64,000 nt of DNA from CAJCJE01 sp035948315. Its GTDB lineage: Bacteria > Actinomycetota > Actinomycetes > Mycobacteriales > Pseudonocardiaceae. Below, piece by piece: positions 12,663 to 21,362 of this stretch (the first letter of the stretch is position 1; each line of letters starts with the position of its first letter). The stretch is taken from positions 1-64,000 of the forward strand of contig DASZJG010000094.1 in NCBI GenBank assembly GCA_035948315.1, in the 5' to 3' direction. Below the pieces are notes generated by a model that was not told the origin of the DNA, did not search any database, and was given only the letters and a program-made list of their open reading frames with translations. The translations under genes and the position numbers were made by a program.

Positions 12663-13018
12663 CAGCTGGCCCCCTCGCCCTTTTCCTTGGGCGCCTCAAT
12701 CTCGCCGAGGGTGCCTTGAAGTGCCTGGGCAATCTGCGCTTCGGTCACGCCGTATTGCTGACCCATCTGCTGCAAACCGTCGCCGACTCCCTGCAACGCA
12801 AGTCCGCAGCCTTGCGCGAGCGCGAGCACTTTGGTCGCGTACTGCTGGTATTGCTTGCCGAAATCCGGACCGTGCGCGGTCGTGCCCCAGAATGCGCCGA
12901 GGCCGTCTAATGTCGACGACGCTTTCTTGGTCGCGTCGGTCAGGTCGTTGCCGGCCGCAGTGAATTCAGGTGATTCGGCCGCGAAATCGGTGACGGTGAC
13001 GGAAAAGCCCCCGGACAT
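12662..13018 (-). CDS. ESX-type secretion-associated small protein
   Basis: This 118-residue protein begins MSGGFSVTVTDFAAESPEF (ATG 13018 after a GGGAGGGGAGC ribosome binding site). The helical core carries LGAFWGTTAHGPDFGKQYQQY, close to the W-x-G hairpin of WXG100 proteins and typical of the partner encoded before WXG100-like toxins in actinobacteria. It ends in a charged tail (APKEKGEGAS). The coupled stop/start with the next gene suggests that the two form a pair, one as escort or partner of the other. An in-frame ATG 57 bases upstream is rejected because it lacks a ribosome binding site. Confidence 0.75.
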   Translation of the reverse strand: MSGGFSVTVTDFAAESPEFTAAGNDLTDATKKASSTLDGLGAFWGTTAHGPDFGKQYQQYATKVLALAQGCGLALQGVGDGLQQMGQQYGVTEAQIAQALQGTLGEIEAPKEKGEGAS

Positions 13019-13120
13019 GCCTGCTCCCCTCCCCTGGTGCCGAAGCACCGTAGCCATTTCAGCGGGGAGTGACAAGTCGCGTACTCCCGGTCACAGACAA
13101 CTGTCAGGAAGCACGCGAGA

Positions 13121-13144
13121 GCCCCTCGCTGTACGACGAGGGGC
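13121..13144 (-). terminator. Probable terminator after hpf
   Basis: An 8-bp perfect stem (GCCCCTCG / CGAGGGGC) with an 8-base loop lies about 55 bases past the hpf stop and 100 bases before the ESX-like gene. There is no strong T-tract, so it is called from stem strength and position. Confidence 0.55.
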
Positions 13145-13199
13145 CCTCCGCGTTTCCGCTGTGCCGGTTTTGGAGGGTCAGGTCAGGTCGGTTGGGAGG

Positions 13200-13883
13200 T
13201 CAGGTCAGACGGACGACACCGTAGGCGAAGCCCTTGCGGCGGTAGACCACGCTGGGCAGGCCGTTGTCGGAGTCGGTGAAGAGATAGAAGTCGTGCCCCA
13301 CGAGTTCCATCTCGGAGAGCGCGGATTCCACGCTCATGGGTTGGCTCGAGTTCTTCTTCTCGGCCACTACCTGGCCAGGCTGGTAGTCATCGAGGTCGTC
13401 GGACCAGCGCTGTTCCGGAATGCTCGGTTCATGGCGGTAGCCGTCCGATGCCTCATCTGTTGCCGCCTCCAGCAACATGGTGGGCGCGAACTCCGGTTCG
13501 CTCGCGGATACGGCTTGGGGGGCGATCGGCGTCGCGGCACTCACTGCCTGACCGACCGAGGCCGGGCTGCGCCGGCCGTAGTGCACCCGACGGCGGTCGT
13601 GGATCCGCCGCAGTCTGCTCTCCAGCTTGCTCGTCGCGGAGTCAAGGGCACCGTAGAAGTCACCTGCGCAAGCGGCCGCGCAAATCACCTGGCCGCGGAC
13701 CTGGGTAGTGATCTCGACACGTTGGCAGTTCTTGTGCTGCCGGCGATTCGGCTCGTGGAAAAGCTCTACGTCGAAACGAACGATCTTCCTGTCGTAACGC
13801 TCGAGGCGGCTCAGTTTCTCCGAGACATGTACCCGGTAGTGATCGGGCACCTCGACGTTACGGCCCTTCACGACGATGTCCAT
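13200..13883 (-). CDS. hpf: Ribosome hibernation promoting factor, long form
   Basis: HPF binds the ribosome in starvation or stationary phase and pairs 70S into inactive dimers. The N-terminal S30AE domain is clear (MDIVVKGRNVEVPDHYRVHV, KLSRLERYDRKIVRFDVEL, ATSKLESRLRRIHDRRRVHY, residues 1 to about 105). The C-terminal dimerisation domain is present too (SEMELVGHDFYLFTDSD, VVYRRKGFAYGVVRL). The two are joined by a variable linker of about 65 residues. At 227 residues it is the long form. The gene lies between secA and comF as in mycobacteria, and a probable terminator follows it. Confidence 0.95.
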   Translation of the reverse strand: MDIVVKGRNVEVPDHYRVHVSEKLSRLERYDRKIVRFDVELFHEPNRRQHKNCQRVEITTQVRGQVICAAACAGDFYGALDSATSKLESRLRRIHDRRRVHYGRRSPASVGQAVSAATPIAPQAVSASEPEFAPTMLLEAATDEASDGYRHEPSIPEQRWSDDLDDYQPGQVVAEKKNSSQPMSVESALSEMELVGHDFYLFTDSDNGLPSVVYRRKGFAYGVVRLT

Positions 13884-14521
13884 ACACGACCTCCCTCGCG
13901 GATTGCGAGCTTGCTGGCGATGGCGCCGAAAGGAAATGCGCTAACCCCGAGATTCAGCGGACGATGTTGGCTCGTCGCCATCGGTGCGCTCCGGCGCCAG
14001 AAGCATGGGCTTGTCGCCTCCTTCCCGTACTGCCGGGACGGCTGATAGCGGAGCACGTTAGCCCGCTCTGAGCTTGAGCAACAGTCCCCGCGTCGGGGGA
14101 AGTGACGCGAATCAGGGCAATCACGCTGCGCGACCGACCTCGAGCTGATCTTGCGACAAATCCGGCGCAAGCACCCAGCTCGACGATCACGGCATCGACC
14201 CGATCAACGTGCCCACGCTGGGCACACACTCGCGGGGGCGATGTCCTGCGCCAACCCGCTGACAAGCTCATACCTGATCAACGCTGTCCTCACCGGTTGG
14301 GTTCCCCCGCTGGCCGAGCCGAGAAAAACCGCCCCGGGCAAAGCAGATCTCGATCTTGCGACCTCACACTTTCGGGTGACAAAAAGTAGTCGGTCCCCTT
14401 TCCAGGATGTGGGAGATATCGAGGTGCGTGCGGCCACTGAGTGGAAGCTCCGACCACCGTCCGCGAGCCGCTACACAGGCGTTTCCCGGTCCGGCACCAA
14501 CCGAAACCTCCGGTGTGAAAA
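13884..14521. other. 640-bp non-coding stretch upstream of hpf
   Basis: I see no convincing gene here. The short open frames on both strands lack conserved sequence and a ribosome binding site. It must hold the hpf promoter and leader on the minus strand; a GGAAA motif followed 18 bases later by GTC (minus strand, near 14410) faintly resembles a stress-sigma promoter but is too weak to call. An AAAAAG run near 14380 is the only AT-rich spot. Confidence 0.4.
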
Positions 14522-15211
14522 TCAGGCCGAGGCGAAGGTCAACACGACGCTGGGCGGCCGGCCCGCGCGGCGCAGCTCGCGGACGCAGGCGGCGGCCGTG
14601 GCACCGGTGGTGACGATGTCGTCGAGCAGGACGACCCGGGTGCCGACCGGTGGCGCGGCCGACTCGCGGAAACGCACCCGACCGGCCAGGTTCGCGGCGC
14701 GCGCCGCGCGGTCGAGGCCGACCGAGTCGCGGACACCCGCGCCGAACCGCAGTGCGGGCGCCACGCCGACCGGATGGCCGGCCCTGGCGAGCGCGTCGGC
14801 GGTGGCGCGGGCGAGTCGGAGCAGGTGGGAGCCGCCTCTGCGGCGGGCGGCGGAGGCTCGGGAGGGGGCCGGGACCAGCCACCAGCCGCCATCCTGGGCG
14901 ACCGTCGCGCGGGGGAGGTGGAGCAGGGCGTTGGCCAGGAGGTCGCCCAGCGGGGCGGCCAGGTCGCGGCGGTCGCGTTCCTTGTAGGCGAGCAGGACGG
15001 CTCTGGCCCGGCCCTGGTACTCGGCGACCGAGTAGATCGGGACGGGCGAGCGGCGGCCGTAGGGTCTCGGCGGTGCGTCACCGGGGTCGATCGCGTGCCA
15101 GCAGAACGGGCACAGGGCGACACCGCGCAGGTCGCAGCCGGCGCAGCGCAGCGGCAGAAGCAGGTCGGCGAGGGTGGTGAAGGGCCTGGTCAGCAGGGGT
15201 GTCGTGATCAT
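14522..15211 (-). CDS. ComF family phosphoribosyltransferase-like protein
   Basis: This is a ComF-type protein, a phosphoribosyltransferase fold linked to DNA uptake or processing in other bacteria and of unclear role in actinobacteria. An N-terminal four-Cys zinc site is visible (RCAGCDLRGVALCPFCW), and the PRPP-binding loop is VVLLDDIVTTGATAAACVREL. The 229-residue length is normal. It lies 36 bases from the lpqB stop on the same strand, so it may be the last gene of the mtrAB-lpqB transcript. Confidence 0.9.
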   Translation of the reverse strand: MITTPLLTRPFTTLADLLLPLRCAGCDLRGVALCPFCWHAIDPGDAPPRPYGRRSPVPIYSVAEYQGRARAVLLAYKERDRRDLAAPLGDLLANALLHLPRATVAQDGGWWLVPAPSRASAARRRGGSHLLRLARATADALARAGHPVGVAPALRFGAGVRDSVGLDRAARAANLAGRVRFRESAAPPVGTRVVLLDDIVTTGATAAACVRELRRAGRPPSVVLTFASA

Positions 15212-15247
15212 GGGGCCAGGTTGGCAGGGGCTACCGACAGAATTCGC

Positions 15248-17023
15248 TCAACCCGGATAGAACGGGATGGCGGGCGGGCCGGGATCGTGCGGGATGGCCA
15301 TGACCTGCCACAGGTCGGCGCTGTCGGACGTCATCCAGATACCGGCCGAGTCGGCGACCAGGACCGGGCGGGCCTCGGCGGCGGTGATCGCGGTCGGGAC
15401 GGTCAGGTTGGCGGCGTACTTGTTGATGGTCAGGCCGTCCACGGACACGTTGAAGACCGGCTGGCCCGGCTGGTTGGTGGCGACGGCGAGCGTGGTCTGG
15501 TCGAGCCAGTCGACGTCGACGGCGCTGGTGATGTTGAGTGCCTGCAACTGGGTGACCTGCTTGATCGACACCTGGCCCTGCTGGTCGGTGACGACCGCGC
15601 CGACCAGCAGGTGGCCGCCCGCGATGGCGGCGACCCGGGTGCCGTCGCGGGACAGGCGCAGGCTGGTGATCTGGCCGAAGGTGCTCAACGCGGTGGCGTC
15701 CACGTTCGTTGCGACCCAGGAGCCCTGCTGGGTGTTCAGGATCCGGTCGACGAACTGGCCGTCGGCGACGGTCCAGACCTCCTTGCTGGCCTCGTCGCCG
15801 GACTCGCTGGGCGCCCAGGTGGGTCGGGTGAGGGTGCCGGCCTGGAGTTGGACGGTCGGGTCACTCTTGCCGTACGCACCGACGCGGAGCGCGATGGTGC
15901 CGTTGGAGCCGTCGCAGACCAGCGCGAGTTCGGTGCCGTCCTCGCTCTGCGCGCCGGTGACGACCTGGTAGTTGCCGCTGCCGGCGTCACCGGGAACGGC
16001 GCTGCCGTCCTTGAGCGAGAACAGTTTGCCGTGGCTGGCGGCCAGGCCGGGCTGACCCGCGTTGGGCGTGGTGGTCGCGTTGTAGGAGGGCAGCTCGCCG
16101 ACCACCCATTCGGGGTGTTCGGCCCAGAGCGCGGTGCCCTCGGACTGGATCAACACCGGGCTCGCGCTGATCTGGTGCAGCGACTGCACGATCTGCGCGG
16201 TGATCAGCTGCTTGGTGTGCTCGGACTCGTCGGGCAGGCCGGCCAGGTTGACCTGGATCGCGCCGTCGGCCTGTTCCGCGGGCGCGGTCTTGGTGGTGAC
16301 CTGCGACGGGATCGCGCTGCGTATCGCGTTGGCCATCGCGTTGGACGGGCCGGAGAGCAGCTCGTCGATGACCCGGGCCGGCTGGTCGGCCTGCGGATCG
16401 TTGGCGATGTAGCGCAGGTCGGGGACGAGGGTGCTGAAGCCGGAGTCGAAGAAGTAGATCTTGACCGCGCGGTAGTAGCTGACGAACTCGCTCTGGGTGA
16501 TCACCACGCCGTCCGGGGCCTGCACGATGCGCCATTGGCCATCGGACTGCTTCTGCACCGTGATGGAGCGGACGAGCGTGGTGGACTCGGGCTGGAACGC
16601 GTTGTCCGGGCCGAGTTCGCCGACGGTGGTCGCGGTCAGGGTGACGGTGCGTTCATTGGCGGGGGCGTCGGGCGGGCTGGGCGCGGGCTCGGTGATCACC
16701 GGGTTGTCCGCGACGATGGTCAGCGAGGCGTTGTCGTTCCAGCTGTTCTTGGCCGCGTTGGCCAGGTAGGCGCGGGCGGCGGCGTGCTTGCCGACCGGGT
16801 TGCCGCCGTAGCGGATCCAGTCCTGGACGATGTCGGCCGGCGAGGCGTTCCTGGGCGGCTGCGGGACCGGGGCCTCGGTGCCCTGGCCGCCGCCGATGTC
16901 GAGCGGGACCGGCTCGGTCTGGGTGGGGATGTTGGCGCAGCCGGCCAGGAGCAGGGCGCCGGCCACGAAGGCGACGAGGCGAGCGCGGCCGGCATGGGCG
17001 CGAGTCGGGCGGCGGAGGGTCAT
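15248..17023 (-). CDS. lpqB: Lipoprotein LpqB
   Basis: LpqB is the membrane-anchored lipoprotein that modulates the MtrB kinase. The signal peptide ends in the lipobox LLLAGC at about residue 28 (cleavage before Cys), after a basic N-terminus. The N-terminal GerMN-like domain (IVQDWIRYGGNPVG..., YRAVKIYFFD) and a C-terminal beta-propeller region (KLFSLKDGSAVPGD, SLRLSRDGTRVAAIAGG) are visible. The 591 residues fit the family. Its ATG lies one base after the mtrB stop, so it is co-transcribed and probably translationally coupled with mtrAB. Confidence 0.96.
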   Translation of the reverse strand: MTLRRPTRAHAGRARLVAFVAGALLLAGCANIPTQTEPVPLDIGGGQGTEAPVPQPPRNASPADIVQDWIRYGGNPVGKHAAARAYLANAAKNSWNDNASLTIVADNPVITEPAPSPPDAPANERTVTLTATTVGELGPDNAFQPESTTLVRSITVQKQSDGQWRIVQAPDGVVITQSEFVSYYRAVKIYFFDSGFSTLVPDLRYIANDPQADQPARVIDELLSGPSNAMANAIRSAIPSQVTTKTAPAEQADGAIQVNLAGLPDESEHTKQLITAQIVQSLHQISASPVLIQSEGTALWAEHPEWVVGELPSYNATTTPNAGQPGLAASHGKLFSLKDGSAVPGDAGSGNYQVVTGAQSEDGTELALVCDGSNGTIALRVGAYGKSDPTVQLQAGTLTRPTWAPSESGDEASKEVWTVADGQFVDRILNTQQGSWVATNVDATALSTFGQITSLRLSRDGTRVAAIAGGHLLVGAVVTDQQGQVSIKQVTQLQALNITSAVDVDWLDQTTLAVATNQPGQPVFNVSVDGLTINKYAANLTVPTAITAAEARPVLVADSAGIWMTSDSADLWQVMAIPHDPGPPAIPFYPG

Positions 17024-17024
17024 C

Positions 17025-18857
17025 TCAGTCCTCGGTGCGTGCGACGGGCACGCTCAGGCCGGGAGCGGAGCCGGATTCCTCCGCGGACAGCCAGCTGTCC
17101 GGTCGCGGCTCCTCGGGGACCGGCGGCACCGCGTACACCTCCGCGGTCGGCGTCACCAGAGCCGGGACGACGACGCCGTTCGCGGTGGCGGCCACGATGG
17201 GCACGTCGGGTTCGGTCGGCGGCTGCTGCACGTCGGCCGGGATCAGCGGCAGCGGGCTGTCCGCCAGCTCGGTGTTGGGCGTGCGCGGGAGGGTGAGCCG
17301 GAAGGACGCGCCCTGGCCGGGTTCGCCCCAGGCGTCCAGCCAGCCGCCGTGCAGGCGGGCGTCCTCAAGGCTGATGGCCAGGCCGAGGCCGGTGCCGCCG
17401 GTGCGGCGGTTGCGGGAGGGGTCGGCGCGCCAGAACCGGTTGAACACCAGGTCGTGTTCGCCGGGGCGCAGGCCGACGCCGTAGTCGCGGACGGTGATCG
17501 CGACCGCGTCCTCGTCGCCAGCGACGGTGATCCGCACGGGCAGGCCCTCGCCGTGGTCGATGGCGTTGCCGAGCAGGTTGCGCAGGATGCGTTCGACGCG
17601 TCGCGCGTCGACCTCCGCCGTGGTGTCGGGCGCGCCCGCTTCGGGAACGTGCAGCTCGATGACGGTGGTGGTGCCGCCGACGATGCCCTGCACGGACGCG
17701 ATGGCGCTGCGCGCGATGCCGGTCACGTCGACCAGTTCGGAGGCGAGTTCCTCGACGCCCGCGTCCAGTTTGCTGATCTCCAGCAGGTCGCCGAGCAGCG
17801 CCTCGAACCGGTCGAGTTCGTCGACCAGCAGTTCGGTGGAGCGGGCCAGGCCGGACGGGAACTGCTCGCGGGAGGCGTGCAGCACGTCGGCGGCCATCCG
17901 CACGGTGGTGAGCGGGGTGCGCAGCTCGTGCGAGACGTCCGAGGAGAACCGGCGCTGCAACTGGCCGAACTCCTCCAGCTGGCTGATCTGGTCCTGGATG
18001 CTCTCGGCCATCTGGTTGTAGGACTCGGCGAGCCGGGCGACGTCGTCCTCGCCGATGACGCGCATGCGGTCGTCGAGGTGGCCCTCGGCGAAGCGTTCCG
18101 CGACCTCGGCGGCCTGCCGGACCGGGCGGACGACCTGCCGGATCACCAGGTAGGTGACGCTGGCGAGCAGCAGCACCAGCACGATGCCGCCGACGACGAG
18201 GGTGTCCTGGACGACCGAGATGGTCTGCTGTTCGGCGGCGAGCGGGAACAGCAGGTAGAGCTGGATCGGCTGGCCCGCCACGGTGATGGGCGTGCCGACC
18301 GCGAGGTAGGTGGTGGGGCCGCTGCTGCCGGGCACCGTGGTGATCTGGTACTCGGTGCGGCCACCGGCGACGACCTGCCGTAACCCGAGCGGGACGTCGC
18401 TGAACGGGCCGGACGAGGTCACCTGGTCGGGCCGCTGGTCGGTCTGCTCGTCGGCGAGCACCGGCACGAAGCCGCCCGCCGCCGAACTGGCCTCCTGCTG
18501 GCCTGCGCTGGCCGAGTTGGTCAGGCTGCTCAGCGCGTTGGCCATCCTGGCCTGGAGGTCGTCGGTGACCGCGCTGACGCCGCGCAGCACGCTCGACGCG
18601 GTCTGCTGCGCGGTCTGCGTCTGCGACTGGGCGGCCGCGATCTTCGCGGCGAGCAGCCGGTCGGTGATCTCGTTCTGGAGCACCATGCCCAGCACGAACA
18701 CCACCGCCGAGGACAGCGCCAGCGCCGAGACGACCACCCTGACCTGGAGCGATCGGCGCCACAGCACGCCGAACGCCGTCCAGCGCCGACGGAGTTCGGC
18801 CGCGGCCCGGCCACCGTGCCGGACCGCGAACCGGCCGGCCCGACCGATCAGGTTCAC
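17025..18857 (-). CDS. mtrB: MtrB sensor histidine kinase
   Basis: MtrB is the membrane sensor of the MtrAB system that governs cell division and cell-wall turnover. A basic N-terminus precedes TM1 (VVVSALALSSAVVFVLGMVL), then an extracytoplasmic domain and TM2 (VVGGIVLVLLLASVTYLVI). A HAMP linker (RPVRQAAEVAERFAEGHLDD) follows, then the phospho-acceptor DVSHELRTPL, the N box (ERILRNLLGNAIDHG) and G boxes (YGVGL, GGTGLGLAI). At 610 residues it is slightly longer than the mycobacterial protein because of a Ser/Pro-rich tail. It starts 64 bases after the mtrA stop. Confidence 0.97.
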   Translation of the reverse strand: MNLIGRAGRFAVRHGGRAAAELRRRWTAFGVLWRRSLQVRVVVSALALSSAVVFVLGMVLQNEITDRLLAAKIAAAQSQTQTAQQTASSVLRGVSAVTDDLQARMANALSSLTNSASAGQQEASSAAGGFVPVLADEQTDQRPDQVTSSGPFSDVPLGLRQVVAGGRTEYQITTVPGSSGPTTYLAVGTPITVAGQPIQLYLLFPLAAEQQTISVVQDTLVVGGIVLVLLLASVTYLVIRQVVRPVRQAAEVAERFAEGHLDDRMRVIGEDDVARLAESYNQMAESIQDQISQLEEFGQLQRRFSSDVSHELRTPLTTVRMAADVLHASREQFPSGLARSTELLVDELDRFEALLGDLLEISKLDAGVEELASELVDVTGIARSAIASVQGIVGGTTTVIELHVPEAGAPDTTAEVDARRVERILRNLLGNAIDHGEGLPVRITVAGDEDAVAITVRDYGVGLRPGEHDLVFNRFWRADPSRNRRTGGTGLGLAISLEDARLHGGWLDAWGEPGQGASFRLTLPRTPNTELADSPLPLIPADVQQPPTEPDVPIVAATANGVVVPALVTPTAEVYAVPPVPEEPRPDSWLSAEESGSAPGLSVPVARTED

Positions 18858-18921
18858 CCGAGCCGTCCGCCAGTCCCGGACCGGATCACGGAGCCCGTCG
18901 CCGGGCCGATGGCGAGCCCGA

Positions 18922-19599
18922 TCACGGAGGGCCGGCCTTGTACCCGACCCCGCGCACGGTCAGCACCACTTCCGGGTGTTCCGGGTCGCGCTCGACCTTG
19001 GACCGCAACCGCTGGACGTGCACGTTGACCAGGCGGGTATCGGCCGCGTGCCGGTAGCCCCAGACCTGCTCCAGCAGCACCTCGCGGGTGAACACCTGGC
19101 GCGGCTTGCGCGCGAGCGCGACGAGCAGGTCGAACTCGAGCGGGGTGAGCTGGATGGCGACGCCCTCGCGCAGCACCTCGTGGCCGGGCACGTCGATCGA
19201 CAGGTCGCCGATGGTCAGCGACTCGGCCGGCTCGGCCTCGGTGCGGCGCAGCCGGGCCCGGATCCGGGCCACCAGCTCCTTGGGCTTGAACGGTTTGACC
19301 ACGTAGTCATCGGCGCCGGACTCCAGGCCCAGCACGATGTCCACGGTGTCGGTCTTGGCGGTGAGCATGACGACCGGTACCCCGGACTCGGCGCGGATCG
19401 CCTTGCAGACGTCGATGCCGTTCATTCCGGGCAGCATCAGGTCCAGCAGCACGAGATCGGGTTTGAACTCGCGCAACGCCGGCATCGCCCGTGAGCCGTC
19501 GGCGACCACCGCGGTGTCGAAACCCTCGCCGCGCAGAACGATCGTCAACATCTCCGCCAGAGCTGGGTCGTCGTCAACGACCAGCACGCGTGCCTTCAT
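18922..19599 (-). CDS. mtrA: MtrA response regulator
   Basis: MtrA is the OmpR-type regulator partner of MtrB. The receiver domain shows LVVDDDPALAEM, the phospho-acceptor Asp in DLVLLDLMLPGMNG, the conserved Thr/Ala region VMLTAKTD and Lys in DDYVVKPFKPKEL. The winged-helix effector domain shows TPLEFDLLVALARKP, VWGYRHAADTRLVNVHVQRL and TVRGVGYKAGPP. The start is placed at ATG 19599 (MKARVLVVDDDP), where the family starts; an upstream in-frame extension of 49 residues is not conserved. It is the first gene of mtrA-mtrB-lpqB(-comF). Confidence 0.97.
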   Translation of the reverse strand: MKARVLVVDDDPALAEMLTIVLRGEGFDTAVVADGSRAMPALREFKPDLVLLDLMLPGMNGIDVCKAIRAESGVPVVMLTAKTDTVDIVLGLESGADDYVVKPFKPKELVARIRARLRRTEAEPAESLTIGDLSIDVPGHEVLREGVAIQLTPLEFDLLVALARKPRQVFTREVLLEQVWGYRHAADTRLVNVHVQRLRSKVERDPEHPEVVLTVRGVGYKAGPP

Positions 19600-19753
19600 A
19601 CCCCATATCGTCGCACCAGCCGCGCCCCGCGCGTGCGGGACCCGGTGATCTCCGGCACGCTCGGGCGCTCCGACCATGTTTTCGGTCATCTCGTGCCACC
19701 TCTTCCGCCGAACACATCCACCTGCTCGTTGACCGCTTTCCCCCAAGTTGACG

Positions 19754-20413
19754 TTACGGAGTACGCGCGGGGAGTTCGAGCAGCCGAACGGCTAGTTGGT
19801 CGGCGTCCGTGCCGCTCGCGCCGTCGATCACCTGCCACGGAGCGAGCCAGCCCGCCTCGGCGAGCTGGTCGTAGACCAGGCCGCAGCGAACCTGGAGGTC
19901 CGCGTCGGACTCGAAGCGGTCGCGCTGCCGGCCCGGGTCGGCAGCCTCCCGGCGGGCGGCGCGCTCGGCGGCCACGTCGACCGGGACGCGCAGCAGCAGG
20001 TGCAGATCGGGGACGGGCAGGGCGAACCGGCCGATCTCGAGGTCGGCGAGCCAGCGGACGAACTCGCCGTCCGCGTCCTGGCGCAACCGCGCCGCGCCGT
20101 AGGCGGCGTTGGACGCGATGTACCGGTCGACCAGCAGGACGTCGTGTTCGGCCGTCTCGGCGGTGATCTGCTCGCGCGCGCCGAGCCGGTCCAGCGCGTA
20201 GAGCACGGCCATGCCGTGCACGGAGTCGGAGAGGTCCCCGAGCCTGCCGTGCAGGGCGTCAGAGACGAGTTGGGCGTGCACGTCGTCCTGGTAGCGCGGG
20301 AAGGCGAGCTGGGCGACGGTGGCGCCCTTGGCGCGCAGGGCCGTGCACAGCGCCTCGGTGAGGGTGCGCTTGCCGGCACCGTCGAGACCTTCGACAACCA
20401 CGAGTCGGCCCAT
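19754..20413 (-). CDS. tmk: dTMP kinase
   Basis: The enzyme phosphorylates dTMP to dTDP with ATP. The P-loop is EGLDGAGKRTL, with Arg in place of the usual Ser as in mycobacterial Tmk. The DR(Y/H) motif is VDRYIASNAAYGAARL, and the acceptor region is FPRYQDD. The 219-residue length is normal. ATG 20413 is chosen (MGRLVVVEGLDG); ATG 20422 three codons earlier is possible. It lies just upstream of mtrA, as in mycobacteria. Confidence 0.94.
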   Translation of the reverse strand: MGRLVVVEGLDGAGKRTLTEALCTALRAKGATVAQLAFPRYQDDVHAQLVSDALHGRLGDLSDSVHGMAVLYALDRLGAREQITAETAEHDVLLVDRYIASNAAYGAARLRQDADGEFVRWLADLEIGRFALPVPDLHLLLRVPVDVAAERAARREAADPGRQRDRFESDADLQVRCGLVYDQLAEAGWLAPWQVIDGASGTDADQLAVRLLELPARTP

Positions 20414-20462
20414 GCGCGCCATCCTGCCGGTTGGGGCCGCGCCTGACCTCAGTGGCCTCGGT

Positions 20463-20493
20463 GTCCAGCCGAGAACCGAGTTCTCGGCTGGAC
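20463..20493 (-). terminator. 14-bp hairpin terminator
   Basis: Arms GTCCAGCCGAGAAC (20463-20476) and GTTCTCGGCTGGAC (20480-20493) pair perfectly around a 3-base loop. It starts 12 bases past the stop of the secreted low-complexity protein gene and before tmk, so it should separate the two transcripts. Confidence 0.75.
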
Positions 20494-20504
20494 GAGGAAA
20501 CGAA

Positions 20505-21200
20505 TCAGTTGCCGCCGAACCAGTTGAAGACCGGCTGGGTGACGCTGCCGAGCGTGCTGCCGAGACCGCCGAGCAGGCCACCGTTCGAGCCGCCACCGTT
20601 CGAGCCGGTGGTCGGCTGGCCGGAGGAGCTGCTGCCCGGGTTGGCCGAGCTGCTGCCCGCCGGGTTGGTGGAGCTCTGCGTACCGCCGGGCGCGCTGCTC
20701 GACGTGGACGACGAACCGGTCGAGGTCGACGTCGAGCTGCTGGAGCTGGTCGTCGCCGGGTTGGTGGTGGGGTCGACCGTGGTGCTGGCCGCGCCACCAC
20801 CCAACGCGTTGTGCGAGCGGGTCGCCGTGGTGCCGCGCTGGCTGGTCGTGGTGGTGTTGGCCGTGGTGGTCGTGTTCGCCGCAGGCTGCACCTTCGGCGT
20901 GTTGCTGCCGATGGTGCCGGTCGAGGCGACCGGGACCGAGCCGTTGAAGCCGGCACCGCCCGCGGTGCCACCGCCCGCTGCCGGCATGTCGCTCGGCGTA
21001 GCGCCCGCGTTGTGCAGGACCAGACCGCCGACGACCGCGCCGAACGCGAGGACCGCACCGACGGCGACGCCGCCGAGGGCCCGCCTGGCCTGGGAGTCAT
21101 GTGATTCCGACTGGTGGCCTTCCCGACGGAGCAGCTCACCGACCGAAATGGGACGGTCGTCTAACTCGCCACCGAAGCTACCGAAAGTAGCCGAACTCAC
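20505..21200 (-). CDS. Single-pass Ser/Thr/Gly-rich exported protein
   Basis: This 231-residue protein has a cytoplasmic N-terminus of about 40 residues (PISVGELLRREGHQ), one membrane segment (ALGGVAVGAVLAFGAVVGGLVL) and a long extracytoplasmic tail dominated by Thr, Ser, Gly and Asn (TTTTANTTTTS, SSSSSTSTST). It ends in the hydrophobic-aromatic FNWFGGN. It is not a recognised family; the tail looks like a disordered, possibly glycosylated wall-spanning stalk. Its position between ahcY and tmk-mtrA, and the direct repeats of MtrA-box type in its upstream region, suggest it could be part of the MtrA envelope regulon; that is inference. Confidence 0.72.
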   Translation of the reverse strand: MSSATFGSFGGELDDRPISVGELLRREGHQSESHDSQARRALGGVAVGAVLAFGAVVGGLVLHNAGATPSDMPAAGGGTAGGAGFNGSVPVASTGTIGSNTPKVQPAANTTTTANTTTTSQRGTTATRSHNALGGGAASTTVDPTTNPATTSSSSSTSTSTGSSSTSSSAPGGTQSSTNPAGSSSANPGSSSSGQPTTGSNGGGSNGGLLGGLGSTLGSVTQPVFNWFGGN

Positions 21201-21287
21201 TGTTCATACCTCCGTGTGGTGGACCCAACCGCGCACGGGTCACTCTTCCGGTGACAGATACTTACGCACTGTCGGAGTTACCGCACC

Positions 21288-21306
21288 GTGATGTGATCCA
21301 CATCAC
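21288..21306. promoter_or_regulatory. Palindrome upstream of exported protein gene
   Basis: GTGATGTG and CACATCAC arms flank a 3-base centre. It lies between the ahcY stop (57 bases away) and the start of the 20505-21200 gene (88 bases away). It could be a CRP/FNR-type operator half-site pair or the ahcY terminator; nothing in the sequence decides between them. Confidence 0.4.
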
Positions 21307-21342
21307 CCAGTTATCCCAGCCGATCGAGCTAACGTGCGGGGT

Positions 21343-21358
21343 GTTACCAGTTCGTTAT
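21343..21358 (-). promoter_or_regulatory. Candidate MtrA box
   Basis: On the minus strand GATAAC and GGTAAC form a direct repeat with an 11-base period, the type of tandem GTAAC site bound by MtrA. It lies about 145 bases upstream of the exported-protein start. The call is by resemblance only. Confidence 0.3.
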
Positions 21359-21362
21359 CAGT

